A DNA stretch of 64,000 bases from contig NC_044572.1 in assembly GCF_901933205.1 (NCBI RefSeq), positions 113,720,965 to 113,784,964 of the forward strand, given 5' to 3'. Each line of letters begins with the position of its first letter. Positions within the stretch are counted from its first letter, which is position 1. Under the pieces are notes generated by a model. It was not told where the DNA came from, ran no database searches, and saw nothing but the letters and a program-made list of their open reading frames with translations. Source of the stretch: Camarhynchus parvulus. Its lineage: Eukaryota > Chordata > Aves > Passeriformes > Thraupidae. Below, piece by piece: positions 62,038 through 64,000 of the stretch. The position numbers were made by a program, and so were the translations under genes.

Positions 62038-63439
62038 GTATACTTCATGCTTTTGTGTATCAGACCATTTTATCTCAGCTTTCAGTCCAGCTGCCACAGA
62101 ATACAACCCTGATACAACAGTGTCTTGATTCATTCTTGCTGCTGAAATCACTTAATTTCTGGGTGGTAAAGATGGTGTGAGAGGACTCAATAAAAAAGTT
62201 AGAGGATGCTCCATGACATCATACTCTTTGGGTTGGAAAAAGAGAAGCACTGTGTCATAAAATTTAAACAATGGGAAACATTTTTGCAACTTGAGATAGC
62301 AAAATACTGAAAGACAAGTCTATCAGCTGCTATTAAAGACAATATTGATGCAGGATAGGAATTCACCAAATATCTGAAAGTCATCTGGATGCCTCTTTCA
62401 TTTTTACTCCTTTTCAACAGATACTCCAATTTTCATGCTTATACTTAGTCCTGTAATATTGATATGCAACCTTAAACTGAGTAGCTGTTGCCCTGATTTA
62501 GGGTTTCTTGCACAGTTAGGATTTGTTGTGCTGTACTTCTGATAATATTCTTGGCCATAGAGGAACTTCGTAGACATTTCCAGTGGCATCTTAAAAGATC
62601 TCCTGTCTTACACTTACATTGACTTTAGTTAACAGAATAATGTCTCACCTTATTCTGTCCTGTTTTATAATGTGGGATATATATGTATAGGCAGTGCCCT
62701 TTTAAAGCCTGGCTAAGAAAGGCATCTGCTACTTTGGGCAACAATTTTATAGTCTTTATGCATCAGAATTTGATCCTGAAGACTAATTTTCCTAGAGAGG
62801 CACAAAGAGGATCGACAACAGTCCTAAATGTTCCCCTTTGCATTCATCTACATAGGATTGATTGTGCTTCTTATTACTCCACATAATTTCCTTTATAAAA
62901 ACTTGTCTAAAAAGAAGTTATTTGTTCACCCGAGAAATGGAGGTTTGTACTATTTGAATAAAAAGAGATTTAAGCGGTACACACAGGGGAGGAAGAACTT
63001 CAGCACCACTCACCCAGCAAAAGAGTCTGACCTGACAGTTCTAACGCATACAAAGGATTTGGGGTCATAAATAGATAAATCTGTTAGAAACACTAGCAAC
63101 TCAAAGCAAAACAAGGCAAAAAGAATGGTGGGAATGAGACTAATAGGTTGCAATTAGAATTGCATTTAGAAATTAGAAAACAACTGCATGTTACTGTAGA
63201 ACTCTGTAGTGCACTCAAGTTTTAAACACTGTGTGGTCCTCTCTGCTCTTTTAGGAAGGAAAATAGCAAGATTAGAGAAGAAGCATGGAGGGGAAAAAAA
63301 GATCAAAATTGTCAGGATATGGTGCGATCTTTCTCTCCAGCCTGGGGAAAAGATGACCAAAACCTATGAAAACTGCTGGGAAAGCTGAGGACAATGACTC
63401 ACAGTCTCTTTCTGTGTTTGGATTGGTGGACGTCCTACA
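62038..63439. other. Non-coding DNA, nothing recognised
   Basis: AT-rich sequence with only short chance frames. Confidence 0.45.
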
Positions 63440-63690
63440 AAGCTGGTAAGAACCAAGCTCAATGAGTCAAGATGAATATTTTTCATGGAATGAGCAGTTG
63501 AACTGTGAAACTCCTTTCTGTGATGTGGACTGTAAAAGCTCACATCAGTTCAAAAAAGGATTAGGGGCATTCATGTCAGGAAATGCTTCTGGAGACTACT
63601 GAATACAAAGACCTCCATCTCCAGGGCCGCCTGAACTATAGACCACCAGATGCTGAGGGAGTTTTTCTGGGCATGTAACACTACATGAGC
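63440..63690 (+). mobile_element. Ancient CR1/L3-like 3' fragment
   Basis: Text such as GTGAAACTCCTTTCTGTGAT, AGTTCAAAAAAGGATTAGGG, CATTCATGTCAGGAAATGC and ACAAAGACCTCCATCTCCAG follows the 3' coding end and 3' flank of an old amniote CR1/L3 family, where a TTCAAAAAG...TTAGAC..ATTCATG motif and ACAAAGACCTCCATCTC are characteristic. The divergence indicates an old insertion. The boundaries are approximate. Confidence 0.6.
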
Positions 63691-64000
63691 TCTTTGCACT
63701 CACACAGCTTCCTGTGTGTCTGGTTTGCTCTCATTGAGAACAACCATTTCCATGTGTGGAAAATTACCCTGAAAAGGGTATCAGATTTTTTACAGAAAGC
63801 CAAATGGCCCAACCCCTGCCAACTGTCTTGTAACAGCAGCTAAAAGTCAAGGCTTTTACCAAAAGATAAAGAGTGCTATGATGAACTTTGTCTGGCTGTG
63901 GATGAGGAAAACTCTCCTCCTTCACAGCAGAGTTCCCATGATGTTTGATAAACCCACAGAAAAGCAACATTTGTTCACTGTTATCCTTGCACACACAAGA

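Noticed and set aside
1..64000. CRISPR arrays, operons, tRNA or rRNA genes, prokaryotic systems
   Set aside because: No regularly spaced direct repeats, ribosome-binding sites, clustered long frames or RNA gene folds were seen; the sequence is vertebrate.

Overview
The window reads as ordinary intronic and intergenic DNA from a bird, most likely a songbird (passerine). The evidence is the repeat content. There are many CR1 LINE 3' ends, which terminate in the ATTCTATGAT-type repeat typical of birds. There are also several solo long terminal repeats (LTRs) of endogenous-retrovirus types that I recognise from songbird genomes. The DNA is AT-rich, poor in CpG, has no CpG island, and has no dense run of open reading frames. 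Nothing prokaryotic, viral or plasmid-like is present.

I can support one gene, on the + strand and only in part. An internal coding exon lies at 22103-22273 and a terminal coding exon at 46197-46308. Both have good splice signals, and they join in frame across a 24-kb intron. An AATAAA signal lies six bases after the stop codon. An 18-base microexon at 5850-5867 is compatible in phase and may precede them. The promoter and earlier exons would lie to the left of this window. I could not name the protein; it looks cytosolic and helical.

Layout: 1-5.8 kb is intron or flank with one old ERVL-like LTR at 1.56-1.86 kb. 5.9-22.1 kb is intron with an ERVK-like solo LTR at 13.6-14.0 kb and a minus-strand solo LTR at 17.0-17.65 kb. 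22.3-46.2 kb is intron with a three-level nest of CR1 and LTR at 24.3-25.7 kb, a telomere-like repeat at 29.9 kb, an unexplained 199-residue ORF at 30.9 kb, an ancient CR1 at 31.8 kb, and a 1.5-kb CR1 with an internal deletion at 36.0-37.5 kb. Two solo LTRs sit back to back at 40.0-41.2 kb and another lies at 45.3-45.7 kb. 46.3-64 kb is probably intergenic, with CR1 and L3-like fragments of several ages and one short LTR at 61.8-62.0 kb.

Most open reading frames in the window are chance. Repeat family assignments come from recognition and structure (ends, polyadenylation signals, target-site duplications), not from a database search.
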